The notes beneath the pieces are model-generated. The model made no database searches. It saw nothing but the letters and a program-made list of their open reading frames with translations, and was not told the origin of the DNA. A program made the translations under genes and the position numbers. From an uncultured Desulfovibrio sp. (lineage in GTDB: Bacteria; Desulfobacterota; Desulfovibrionia; Desulfovibrionales; Desulfovibrionaceae), in the NCBI GenBank assembly GCA_947176055.1, contig CAMWPE010000111.1:1-7912 (forward strand): 7,912 bases of DNA, in the 5' to 3' direction. Numbering within the stretch: the first letter of the stretch is position 1; every line of letters begins with the position of its first letter. Below, piece after piece: positions 1 to 5,905 of this stretch.

Positions 1-282
1 GTCAACACGAGGCGTCTCGTTCAGGAAGTCGACGGTTTAGTGGGGGACTTAGATCTGGACAGGCTGGAAATCCGTCTCATTCCCACACTGCCGCCCGAAC
101 TCGAAGCCAGATCGCCAAAGAAAAAGCAACCCCGGGGAAGACGGCCGGAGAGCGGCGCGAAAGCCTCCGGCAAAGCCGGAGCCAAAGGCGGAGCGAGCCG
201 CGCTCCCCGCCGCCAGACTCCTCGCGGAAGAGGCTCCCAGGAGCGCGAAGGCGACAAGCGTCCTCGCAAGCCCCGCCGTTAA
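1..282 (+). CDS. C-terminal fragment of an unidentified protein with a basic tail
   Basis: The frame is open from base 1 to the TAA at 280-282, so this is the 3' end of a gene that starts outside the window; the GTG at 40 is internal and has no convincing ribosome binding site. The visible 93 residues fall into two parts. The first 35 or so look folded, with a run of acidic and hydrophobic residues (GDLDLDRLEIRLIP). The rest is a low-complexity tail rich in K, R, P, G, A and S. Basic tails of this kind occur on RNA-binding enzymes such as RNase R, DEAD-box helicases and some pseudouridine synthases. The alternating hydrophobic strand just before the tail could be the end of an S1/OB-type domain as in RNase R, but that is only a guess. 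The TAA shares one base with the ATG of murJ (TAATG), so the two genes are probably translationally coupled. No function is assigned. Confidence 0.7.
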   Translation, partial: VNTRRLVQEVDGLVGDLDLDRLEIRLIPTLPPELEARSPKKKQPRGRRPESGAKASGKAGAKGGASRAPRRQTPRGRGSQEREGDKRPRKPRR

Positions 283-1868
283 TGTCATTCCTCCTGGGCC
301 GACAAAAATTCGCGGCCGCCGCGCTTATCCTTGGGATCAGCGCTTTTCTGTCCCGCGTCATGGGGCTGGTTCGCGACAAGATTATTTCCTGGCAATTCGG
401 CGCGAGCGGCGAAGCGGATATGTATTTCGCCGCTTTCGTCGTGCCGGACATAATAAATTATCTTTTGGCCGGCGGTTTCATGTCCATTACCCTGATCCCT
501 CCGCTGGCCAGGGGATTCGAGGAAAACGAGGCCGACGCCTGGAGATTTTTTTCCTGCGCGGCCCTCTGGATGCTTATTGGCTCGTCCCTCCTGACTATCG
601 GTTGCGAAATTTTCGCCGGACCGTTGGCCGCCGTCGTCGCTCCGGGATTTTCGCGGGCGCAAACTCTCCGTCTAGCCTTTTTTACGCGAATTATCCTGCC
701 GGCGCAGATCTTTTTCCTTTCCGGCGCCTGCTTTACGGCTCTCCTGTTCCTGCGGCGCCAGTTCGCTGTTCCCGCCTTGACTCCTCTGATCTATAACGGG
801 CTCATTATAATCTGCGGCCTGGTTTTCCCCAGTTTCTCGACTGATCCCGGTTATGGTATGACAGGTTACTGCCTCGGCGTGACCATTGGCGCGGCGCTGG
901 GAGCTTTTTTATTGCCGCTGGTCTGCGCGCGCCAGGCTCCTATGAAGCTTAGCCTTACCCTCTGGCATCCCCTCATGCTTCGCTTCCTCATAATCGCGCT
1001 TCCTCTCATGCTTGGCCAGACTGTAGTCATGCTGGACGAGCAATTTCTGCGCGTTTTCGGCAGCATGTTAGACGAAGGCGCTGTGAGCCTCCTTAATTAC
1101 GCCCGTCGTATAGCGCAGACGCCGGTCGCCCTGATGGGCGGCGCCATAGCCGCCGCGTCCTATCCTTTTTTGGCGCGCCTGCTGGCTGAAAACGATATAA
1201 AAAGCTTTAACACCGCCCTTAACAAGGCCATTGTCAACGGAGCGGAATTAATTGTGCCTCTGGCTTTATACATGATTGTCGCCAGCCGTCCCATTTTGAC
1301 CGTAATTTTTCAGGGCGGCCGCTTCGACGCGCGGGCTACGCTCGCTTGCGAGCCGCTAACCCAGATCATGCTGGCCTTCGCTCCATTCTGGGTAATATAT
1401 ATGGCGCTCGCGCGAGGCTATTACGCGCGAGAAGACACATTGACGCCCGCGCTAATCGGCACGCTCATCGCGCTCCTCTCCGTCCCGGTCTATTATCTTG
1501 TCGCGTTGCCCCTGGGTGCGTGGGCAATAGCTCTTATATCCGGCGCGGGAGTGACGATCTACGCGCTCTGGCTTATATGGATATGGATTTCCCGTTACGG
1601 AGCGGACGCTTTCCGCAATCTCTGGAGCCTGTCCCTGAAATCTCTCGTAATTTCCTTGGCGGCGGCGACGGGAACGTGGGCTTATCTGCGTTTTTGGCAA
1701 AACGCCATGTTCCCGGACTTGCCTTTTTTCTCGGCATGCGCGGACTGCGCGGCGTCGCTAACGATATTTTCCTTGATTTATTTTTCCCTCGCTGGTTTAA
1801 TCAACCCGTCCCTGAACAGGAGAATATTCGGCTTTATCAAGCGCAAAATAAAGCCGGCCCCGCGCTAA
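282..1868 (+). CDS. murJ: Lipid II flippase MurJ (MviN family)
   Basis: MurJ moves lipid II, the lipid-linked peptidoglycan precursor, across the inner membrane. The 528-residue product is hydrophobic throughout and fits the family's usual length and 14-helix fold (MOP exporter superfamily). The N-terminal signature is clear: SRVMGLVRDK with R25 and R31, then FGASGEADMYFAAF with D46, matching the functionally important R18, R24 and D39 of E. coli MurJ as I recall that sequence. The mid-protein YARRIAQTP motif followed by GGAIAAASYPFLARL is also typical of the family. At the loop where E. coli has an RR pair (R52/R53), this protein has N59-Y60 (DIINYLLAGGF), a form I recall from Desulfovibrio/Geobacter-type homologues. 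The C-terminus is a short basic cytoplasmic tail. The start at 282 overlaps the upstream stop by one base, and no separate promoter is visible. The function is chromosomal and usually essential. Confidence 0.95.
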   Translation: MSFLLGRQKFAAAALILGISAFLSRVMGLVRDKIISWQFGASGEADMYFAAFVVPDIINYLLAGGFMSITLIPPLARGFEENEADAWRFFSCAALWMLIGSSLLTIGCEIFAGPLAAVVAPGFSRAQTLRLAFFTRIILPAQIFFLSGACFTALLFLRRQFAVPALTPLIYNGLIIICGLVFPSFSTDPGYGMTGYCLGVTIGAALGAFLLPLVCARQAPMKLSLTLWHPLMLRFLIIALPLMLGQTVVMLDEQFLRVFGSMLDEGAVSLLNYARRIAQTPVALMGGAIAAASYPFLARLLAENDIKSFNTALNKAIVNGAELIVPLALYMIVASRPILTVIFQGGRFDARATLACEPLTQIMLAFAPFWVIYMALARGYYAREDTLTPALIGTLIALLSVPVYYLVALPLGAWAIALISGAGVTIYALWLIWIWISRYGADAFRNLWSLSLKSLVISLAAATGTWAYLRFWQNAMFPDLPFFSACADCAASLTIFSLIYFSLAGLINPSLNRRIFGFIKRKIKPAPR

Positions 1869-1938
1869 TCAAGGCTATGAAGGAAGCTGGCGCGCGTTGC
1901 TCCGGTCTCCCTCCATGGCGCAATATACGCTTTTCCCC

Positions 1939-1944
1939 GGAGGA
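1939..1944 (+). promoter_or_regulatory. Ribosome binding site of tctC
   Basis: GGAGGA lies five bases before the ATG at 1950, a strong Shine-Dalgarno match that fixes the start of tctC. The 81-bp gap after murJ (1869-1949) shows no hairpin terminator. It shows no convincing -35/-10 pair either; the best pair, TTGCTC at 1897 with CAATAT at 1921, is weak. It is therefore unclear whether tctC has its own promoter here or is read through from murJ. Confidence 0.6.
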
Positions 1945-1949
1945 ATCGC

Positions 1950-2900
1950 ATGAAAAAATTATTCGCTCTGCTGGCCTTCGCTTTAATCGCGACCCCGCTC
2001 GCGGCCCAGGCCTGGGAACCGACCGGAGACGTAACCGTTATTGTCGCCTATAAAGCCGGCTCCGGCACGGACACGGGCGCCCGCGTCCTCGCGTCCGAAG
2101 CGGAAAAAAATATCGGCAAGACTTTGGTCATCAATAATTTGCCAGGCGCGGATGGGAAAATCGGCTGGACGCAACTCATAAATTCCAAACCGGACGGTCA
2201 GACTATCGGCTTTATAAACCTGCCGACTTTCACCAGCCTCGCCACCAAACCCGACGCCACTTTTAGCATTGAAGACATCGTGCCTATTGCCAATCATCTG
2301 ACCGAAACCGGCGTCGTGGTTGTTCCTGCCAACAGCCCATGGCAAACCATTCAGGATCTGGTTAACGCCGCCAAAGAAAAGCCTGATTACAAGGCTTCCA
2401 CCAACGGCGTCGAAGCTTCCAACCACATCGCGGCCCAATTGCTCGCTAAAAGCGGCGGCTTCGATTACAAGGCCATTCCTTACGGCGGCACGGCCGATCA
2501 GCTCCTGGCCCTGCGCCAGGGCGAAGTCGATTTCTCCTGCGCGAAAGTGGCCGACGTGTTGCCCCTGGTCGGCGGAGAAAAGCCGGAATTGCGCGTTCTT
2601 GGCGTATTCGCCGAAGAGCGGGTTCCGGAATTTCCCAATGTCCCGACCCTGAAAGAAAGCGGTCTTTACGACAAATGGTACGGCTCCGCCCGCGGACTGG
2701 TCGCTCCCAAGGGCACGCCTCCGGAAGTGATCGACTTTTACGTTCAGGCATTCAAAAAGACCATGGAAGATCCGGCCAATATCGAAGCTCATAAAAAGGC
2801 CGGCCTGAATATGAATTTTATGGACAACCAGCAATTCGCCAAATTGATTCAGGAACAGGACGCTTTCGCCAAAGAAGTCGCAAACGATCTCTTTAAGTAG
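1950..2900 (+). CDS. tctC: Tripartite tricarboxylate transporter, periplasmic substrate-binding protein (TctC/Bug family)
   Basis: TctC captures a carboxylate in the periplasm and delivers it to the TctA/TctB membrane complex. The 316-residue length is normal for the Bug (PF03401) family. Residues 1-21 form a classical signal peptide: KK, a hydrophobic core, and an AQA cleavage site before W22. The mature protein opens with the family pattern: a strand ending in YKAGSGTDTGAR (residues 34-45), equivalent to the usual PxGGGxDxxAR ligand loop, followed by the VINNLPGADGKIG loop. Further conserved stretches are ASNHIAAQLL, IPYGGTADQLLAL with GEVDF, and the C-terminal RGLVAPKGTPPEVID. The substrate cannot be read from sequence: Bug proteins bind citrate, other di- and tricarboxylates, amino acids or aromatic acids. 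It heads a C-B-A operon, the same order as Salmonella tctCBA, and a hairpin follows the stop codon. No tctDE two-component regulator is present in the window. Confidence 0.93.
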   Translation: MKKLFALLAFALIATPLAAQAWEPTGDVTVIVAYKAGSGTDTGARVLASEAEKNIGKTLVINNLPGADGKIGWTQLINSKPDGQTIGFINLPTFTSLATKPDATFSIEDIVPIANHLTETGVVVVPANSPWQTIQDLVNAAKEKPDYKASTNGVEASNHIAAQLLAKSGGFDYKAIPYGGTADQLLALRQGEVDFSCAKVADVLPLVGGEKPELRVLGVFAEERVPEFPNVPTLKESGLYDKWYGSARGLVAPKGTPPEVIDFYVQAFKKTMEDPANIEAHKKAGLNMNFMDNQQFAKLIQEQDAFAKEVANDLFK

Positions 2901-2912
2901 TCTATAAGCGTC

Positions 2913-2947
2913 AGGCGCCGGATTCGCGCTCGCGTCCGGCGCCTTTT
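2913..2947 (+). terminator. Hairpin with short T-run between tctC and tctB (partial terminator or mRNA stabiliser)
   Basis: AGGCGCCGGA at 2913-2922 is perfectly complementary to TCCGGCGCCT at 2935-2944. This gives a 10-bp GC-rich stem with a 12-base loop, followed by TTTT at 2944-2947. It sits 12 bases after the tctC stop and about 60 bases before tctB. The stem is strong but the T-run is short, so read-through into tctBA is expected. In transporter operons such hairpins typically keep the binding-protein transcript abundant and the membrane-subunit transcript scarce, by partial termination or by blocking 3' exonucleases. Confidence 0.7.
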
Positions 2948-2991
2948 CGCGTCTTTGTTCCGCGAAAAAAGTTTCTCCTCGCCTTATCCAT

Positions 2992-2997
2992 AAGGAG
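2992..2997 (+). promoter_or_regulatory. Ribosome binding site of tctB
   Basis: AAGGAG is followed by eight bases and then the ATG at 3006. This is a strong site that confirms the tctB start and shows that tctB is translated independently of tctC. Confidence 0.6.
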
Positions 2998-3005
2998 TCG
3001 CGCCC

Positions 3006-3461
3006 ATGACCCGGTCGGATGTCGGCGTTATCGCCATGATCTACGCGACCTGTCTCCTGTTTTTCTTCATGACCCTGAATCTCAAGCCGGCCGCGCAAAT
3101 TTATCCCATGTGCCTCATCGCCGGCCTGGCGATATTAAACACGCTTTATTTTATCCGACGCCTCGCCGGGCTCTTCAAAACCTCGCCCCGAGTCCTCGTT
3201 GACGATTTGCCGGAATTGTTCAAAGGCTTCCTGCCGACCCAGTTTTTCTTCGTTCTAGGCGCTTGCGCGGCCTATCTTGGCTTGCTTTATCTAATTGGCT
3301 TTTATATCGCCGGTTTTGTTTATCTCGTCGCCGTCCTTTTCTGGTTCAAAGTAAAAGCCGCCTATATAGCCGCGACGGTCGTTATCCTGGGCGCGCTGGT
3401 TTACGGCGTGTTCACCTTGTTTCTCAAGGTGCCCTTGCCCAAAGGCGTCATTTTCGGTTAA
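3006..3461 (+). CDS. tctB: Tripartite tricarboxylate transporter, small membrane subunit TctB
   Basis: This is the small, poorly conserved membrane subunit of the TctCBA transporter; its exact role in transport is not well defined in the family. The 151-residue product fits the usual TctB length. It has about four membrane segments: roughly residues 8-25, 33-50, a long hydrophobic stretch at 77-110 that includes GLLYLIGFYIAGFVYLVAVL, and 116-140. The C-terminal ending LFLKVPLPKG is the recognisable TctB (PF07331) hallmark, usually seen as L-x-V-x-LPxG. The sequence alone would give only moderate confidence, but its position between tctC and tctA makes the call firm. It is 30 bp upstream of tctA and almost certainly cotranscribed with it. 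Confidence 0.9.
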   Translation: MTRSDVGVIAMIYATCLLFFFMTLNLKPAAQIYPMCLIAGLAILNTLYFIRRLAGLFKTSPRVLVDDLPELFKGFLPTQFFFVLGACAAYLGLLYLIGFYIAGFVYLVAVLFWFKVKAAYIAATVVILGALVYGVFTLFLKVPLPKGVIFG

Positions 3462-3491
3462 TTCTCTCGCGCGTTTTCACATGAGGTAAGT

Positions 3492-5000
3492 ATGGACACC
3501 CTTTCGCTAATGGGAAGCGGCTTCCTTCAGGCCCTGACGCCGCTGAATCTGCTGATGATGGCTTTGTCCACAGCCGTCGGGGTAACCATAGGCTGTCTTC
3601 CAGGTCTCTCCGCGGCCATGGGCGTCGCGCTGCTCCTGCCCGTAACATTTGGCATGGATCCGGCTACCGGCTTGATTATCCTGGGGGGCATCTATTGCGG
3701 CGCCATATTCGGCGGCTCAATCAGCGCGATCCTGATCCATACGCCCGGCACTCCCGCGTCGGCCGCCACAGCCATCGAAGGCTACCAAATGACCCTGCGG
3801 GGCGAAGCGGCCAAAGCTCTTACCGTCGCCTGCTTCGCTTCTTTCTGCGGCGGCCTTCTTAGCTGCGTCTCCCTCTACTTCTTCGCTCCTCCCCTGGCGC
3901 AACTCGCGATGAAATTCAAAAGTCCCGAATATTTCTGGCTGTCCCTCTTTGGCCTGACAATTATCGCGGGCGTTTCGTCAAAATCCATGCTGAAAGGTTT
4001 AATGAGCGGCGTTCTCGGTCTCCTGATTTCGACGGTGGGCATGGATCCCATGGAAGGGGTTCCCCGTTTCATGTTTGGTCAAAGCTCCTTGTACAACGGC
4101 GTCGATGTAACCTGCGCGCTGATCGGGCTCTTTTCCATGTCCCAAATTTTGATCCTCGCCGAAAAGAAGATTCAGCCTCGCCCTCAGGCGGCGAAATTTA
4201 AAACAAAATTTGAATTGAGCGGCAAGGAAGTAAAGCGTCTCTCCCCAACCATTATCCGTTCATGGATAATCGGCAACATCATAGGCATTCTGCCCGGCGC
4301 TGGAGCGTCCATAGCCTGCTTCATAGGCTATAACGAAGCCCGCCGGTTTTCGAAACGCAAGGATGAATTTGGCAAAGGCTCCATCGAAGGCGTGGCCGGT
4401 TCCGAAGCGGCCAACAACGCCGTTACCGGCGGTTCCCTTATTCCCATGCTGACCCTTGGGATACCCGGCGAATCCGTGACCGCCGTGCTCATGGGCGGTC
4501 TCATTATCCACGGCTTGCAACCTGGTCCGGAACTTTTCTCAACCTACGCCGGCATGACGTACACGTTCTTCGCCGGTTTCGTGCTGGTGCAATTTTTCAT
4601 GCTCTTTATCGGCATGCTCGGATGCAAGGGTTTCGCGCAGATCTCGCGCCTCTCCGACGCCATACTTATTCCGTCCATATTCCTGCTCTGCGTCGTCGGC
4701 TCCTACGCCATTCACAACAACGTGGTCGAAGTCGTCATCATGATGATTTTTGGCGTAATCGGCTTCCTTGTCCGCAAATTCGATATGAACGCGACGGCTA
4801 TTGTCCTCGGCATGATCCTGGGACCCATCGGCGAACGCGGCTTGCGCCGCTCCCTGATGTTGAGCGACGGCGATCCGTCGATTCTCTTCTCCACTCCGCT
4901 CTGCTGGCTCCTCATCGCCCTCTGCGTCCTGGGCGTCCTTTCCCCCCTGCTTATGGATAGAATGGAAAGAAAAATGCGCGAAAAAGCTCATACGGCTTGA
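3492..5000 (+). CDS. tctA: Tripartite tricarboxylate transporter, large membrane subunit TctA
   Basis: TctA is the large permease subunit that carries the substrate through the inner membrane, thought to be driven by an ion gradient. The 502 residues match the family norm, with about 11-12 hydrophobic segments. The two family repeats are well preserved. The first is GCLPGLSAAMG (34-44), then GGIYCGAIFGGSISAIL (65-81) and HTPGTPASAAT with EGY (83-98). The second is GILPGAGAS (265-273), SEAANNAV (304-311) and LTLGIPGES (320-328). At 83-87 the protein reads HTPGT where I recall NIPGT as the commonest form; this may indicate a subclade with a different substrate. The ATG at 3492 has a weak GAGG ribosome binding site at 3483-3486. 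The stop TGA at 4998-5000 is embedded in the ribosome binding site of the next gene. Confidence 0.95.
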   Translation: MDTLSLMGSGFLQALTPLNLLMMALSTAVGVTIGCLPGLSAAMGVALLLPVTFGMDPATGLIILGGIYCGAIFGGSISAILIHTPGTPASAATAIEGYQMTLRGEAAKALTVACFASFCGGLLSCVSLYFFAPPLAQLAMKFKSPEYFWLSLFGLTIIAGVSSKSMLKGLMSGVLGLLISTVGMDPMEGVPRFMFGQSSLYNGVDVTCALIGLFSMSQILILAEKKIQPRPQAAKFKTKFELSGKEVKRLSPTIIRSWIIGNIIGILPGAGASIACFIGYNEARRFSKRKDEFGKGSIEGVAGSEAANNAVTGGSLIPMLTLGIPGESVTAVLMGGLIIHGLQPGPELFSTYAGMTYTFFAGFVLVQFFMLFIGMLGCKGFAQISRLSDAILIPSIFLLCVVGSYAIHNNVVEVVIMMIFGVIGFLVRKFDMNATAIVLGMILGPIGERGLRRSLMLSDGDPSILFSTPLCWLLIALCVLGVLSPLLMDRMERKMREKAHTA

Positions 5001-5005
5001 GGAGG
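4999..5005 (+). promoter_or_regulatory. Ribosome binding site of the YbiI-like gene, overlapping the tctA stop
   Basis: GAGGAGG begins on the last two bases of the tctA TGA and lies five bases before the ATG at 5011. The arrangement places the zinc-finger gene in the tct transcript and allows ribosomes finishing tctA to reinitiate on it. Confidence 0.6.
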
Positions 5006-5010
5006 TTTTT

Positions 5011-5277
5011 ATGGCGTCAGGCTGGGCCAAAGACGACGCGACGAGCGATCAAATCCGCGATAGTCTGAACGACGAAATTCGTCGTGCCAGATCCGCTTTG
5101 CCCCAAGGTCCGGGCAGCGAGTATTGCGACGAATGCGGCGAAAAAATACCGGAAGCGCGAAGAAAAGCCCTGCCCGGAGCGCGGCTTTGCGTGGCATGCC
5201 AGGAAGAGGCCGACAAGTCCGCTCAAAGAACAAATCCCTATAACCGCAAAGGTAGCAAAGGTAGCCAGTTGCGGTGA
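5011..5277 (+). CDS. Small DksA/TraR-family C4 zinc-finger protein, YbiI-like
   Basis: DksA/TraR proteins bind in the RNA polymerase secondary channel and alter transcription initiation, often with ppGpp. This 88-residue product carries the family zinc ribbon as C39-x2-C42-x17-C60-x2-C63, the same spacing as DksA. The stretch IPEARRKALPG between the cysteine pairs matches TraR and YbiI. It lacks the long N-terminal coiled coil of DksA; only a short acidic helix (about residues 8-30) precedes the zinc site, so it is more like TraR. Both ends resemble E. coli YbiI as I remember it: the opening MASGWA-DDA, the ending YNR-GSK-SQLR and the total length. YbiI has no settled function, so I give no gene symbol. 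It follows tctA by 10 bp and is probably the last gene of the tct operon. A tandem nine-base repeat near the 3' end encodes KGSKGS. Confidence 0.9.
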   Translation: MASGWAKDDATSDQIRDSLNDEIRRARSALPQGPGSEYCDECGEKIPEARRKALPGARLCVACQEEADKSAQRTNPYNRKGSKGSQLR

Positions 5278-5298
5278 TTATCCCGATGATAATATTAT
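5269..5298 (+). promoter_or_regulatory. Possible promoter A for the DUF805 gene
   Basis: TATTAT at 5293-5298 matches the sigma-70 -10 consensus in five of six positions. TTGCGG at 5269-5274, inside the end of the zinc-finger gene, is a weak -35 at an 18-base spacing. The surrounding run at 5286-5311 is almost pure A/T, unlike the GC-rich neighbourhood, which suits an open-complex region. No transcription evidence is available, and a second candidate lies just downstream. Confidence 0.3.
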
Positions 5299-5311
5299 AT
5301 ATTATATAAAA

Positions 5312-5340
5312 TTGGCGCGCTCATAGTCGCGATATATCTT
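5312..5340 (+). promoter_or_regulatory. Possible promoter B for the DUF805 gene
   Basis: TTGGCG at 5312-5317 and TATCTT at 5335-5340 are exactly 17 bases apart, and each matches consensus in four of six positions. The AT-rich block just upstream could act as an UP element. This would start transcription about 15-20 bases before the GGGAGG ribosome binding site at 5355-5360. Confidence 0.35.
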
Positions 5341-5364
5341 CCGTAAAACCGGGCGGGAGGAAAC

Positions 5365-5772
5365 ATGGATTTCAAGACAGCGGTTCGTCTTTGCCTTACC
5401 GTGAACTATATGAATTTTAAAGGCCGGGCCACGCGGTCGGAATACTGGTTTTTCGTTCTCTTCATGGGGCTGATTTACCTTGTGGCAATTCCATTAGTGG
5501 AATGGATCTCCATAATTATTCCCGGAGGACTGATTCTTGCGAATATTATAATCTTTTGCGCCAGTCTGGCTTTGGTCCTGCCCAGCGTGGCCGTTCAGGT
5601 AAGGCGGCTCCATGACACGGACTGGAGCGGCTGGTGGATTCTGGCCAGTTTGATCTTAATCGGCGCTATTTTTATTTTTATCCTGGATTGTCTGCCGGGC
5701 ACGGTAGGCCCCAATCGTTTCGGTCCCGATCCCCTGACTGCGCGCCAGCTTCCGGAAGATATTAAGTATTAA
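5365..5772 (+). CDS. DUF805 family inner-membrane protein (YhaH/YhaI-like)
   Basis: DUF805 (PF05656) proteins are small inner-membrane proteins of unknown biochemical role. The 135-residue product has the characteristic layout. A short N-terminal segment ends in NFKGRATRSEYWFF (about 18-31). Hydrophobic segments follow near 32-50 and 53-75, then the VQVRRLHDTDWSGWW signature (about 77-91) and a third hydrophobic segment near 91-111. The C-terminal tail contains GPNRFGPDPL. The start at 5365 is supported by GGGAGG four bases upstream. It sits 87 bp after the zinc-finger gene, with promoter-like elements between them and a weak terminator after it, so it is probably its own transcription unit. 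The family call is secure; any function would be speculation. Confidence 0.9.
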   Translation: MDFKTAVRLCLTVNYMNFKGRATRSEYWFFVLFMGLIYLVAIPLVEWISIIIPGGLILANIIIFCASLALVLPSVAVQVRRLHDTDWSGWWILASLILIGAIFIFILDCLPGTVGPNRFGPDPLTARQLPEDIKY

Positions 5773-5798
5773 CGGAAACTTCCGGGCTTACCGTTTCC

Positions 5799-5823
5799 AG
5801 CGGGCGATCCATCCGCTATTTTT
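5799..5823 (+). terminator. Weak intrinsic terminator after the DUF805 gene
   Basis: AGCGG at 5799-5803 pairs with CCGCT at 5813-5817, extendable by one G-U pair, and is followed by a run of five Ts at 5819-5823. A second short inverted repeat, GGAAAC at 5774-5779 with GTTTCC at 5793-5798, lies just upstream. The stem is short, so termination may be inefficient. The rest of the gap, 5824-5894, is AT-rich and probably holds the loiP promoter. I could not pick a convincing -35/-10 pair there. Confidence 0.4.
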
Positions 5824-5894
5824 CGCTCCAGGCTTATATAACCAGACTGTTACTTATTAAGTCCAAAGCCTTGTTTATCTTTTAAAACTTTTAT

Positions 5895-5900
5895 AAGGAG
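5895..5900 (+). promoter_or_regulatory. Ribosome binding site of loiP
   Basis: AAGGAG five bases before the ATG at 5906 fixes the start. This matters because the start determines whether the cysteine-rich signal peptide is complete. Confidence 0.55.
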
Positions 5901-5905
5901 CCGGT

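Noticed and set aside
77..451. Minus-strand frame of 124 codons across the first gene and the murJ start
   Set aside because: It overlaps two coding regions and the translational coupling site, with no supporting motif.
1346..2053. Plus-strand frame of 235 codons spanning the murJ end and the tctC start
   Set aside because: It is out of frame with two confident genes. The translation looks like scrambled, R- and P-rich shadow sequence with no domain.
1983..3098. Long minus-strand open frame (371 codons) opposite tctC and the start of tctB
   Set aside because: It lies antisense to a well-supported gene, has no recognisable domain or ribosome binding site, and spans the tctC/tctB hairpin. GC-rich codon use commonly leaves such antisense frames open.
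4539..5030. Minus-strand frame of 163 codons opposite the tctA 3' end
   Set aside because: Its D/E/H-rich translation is the expected antisense image of a hydrophobic membrane protein. It has no start signal or family match.
5248..5265. Tandem nine-base repeat AAAGGTAGC
   Set aside because: It encodes KGSKGS at the end of the zinc-finger protein, where YbiI also has a GSK-S motif. It is probably a coding coincidence and not a repeat element.
5834..5894. Promoter for loiP in the AT-rich gap
   Set aside because: Several TATA-like hexamers are present (TATAAC at 5837, TATTAA at 5855, TATCTT at 5876), but none has a credible -35 at the right spacing, so I did not list one.
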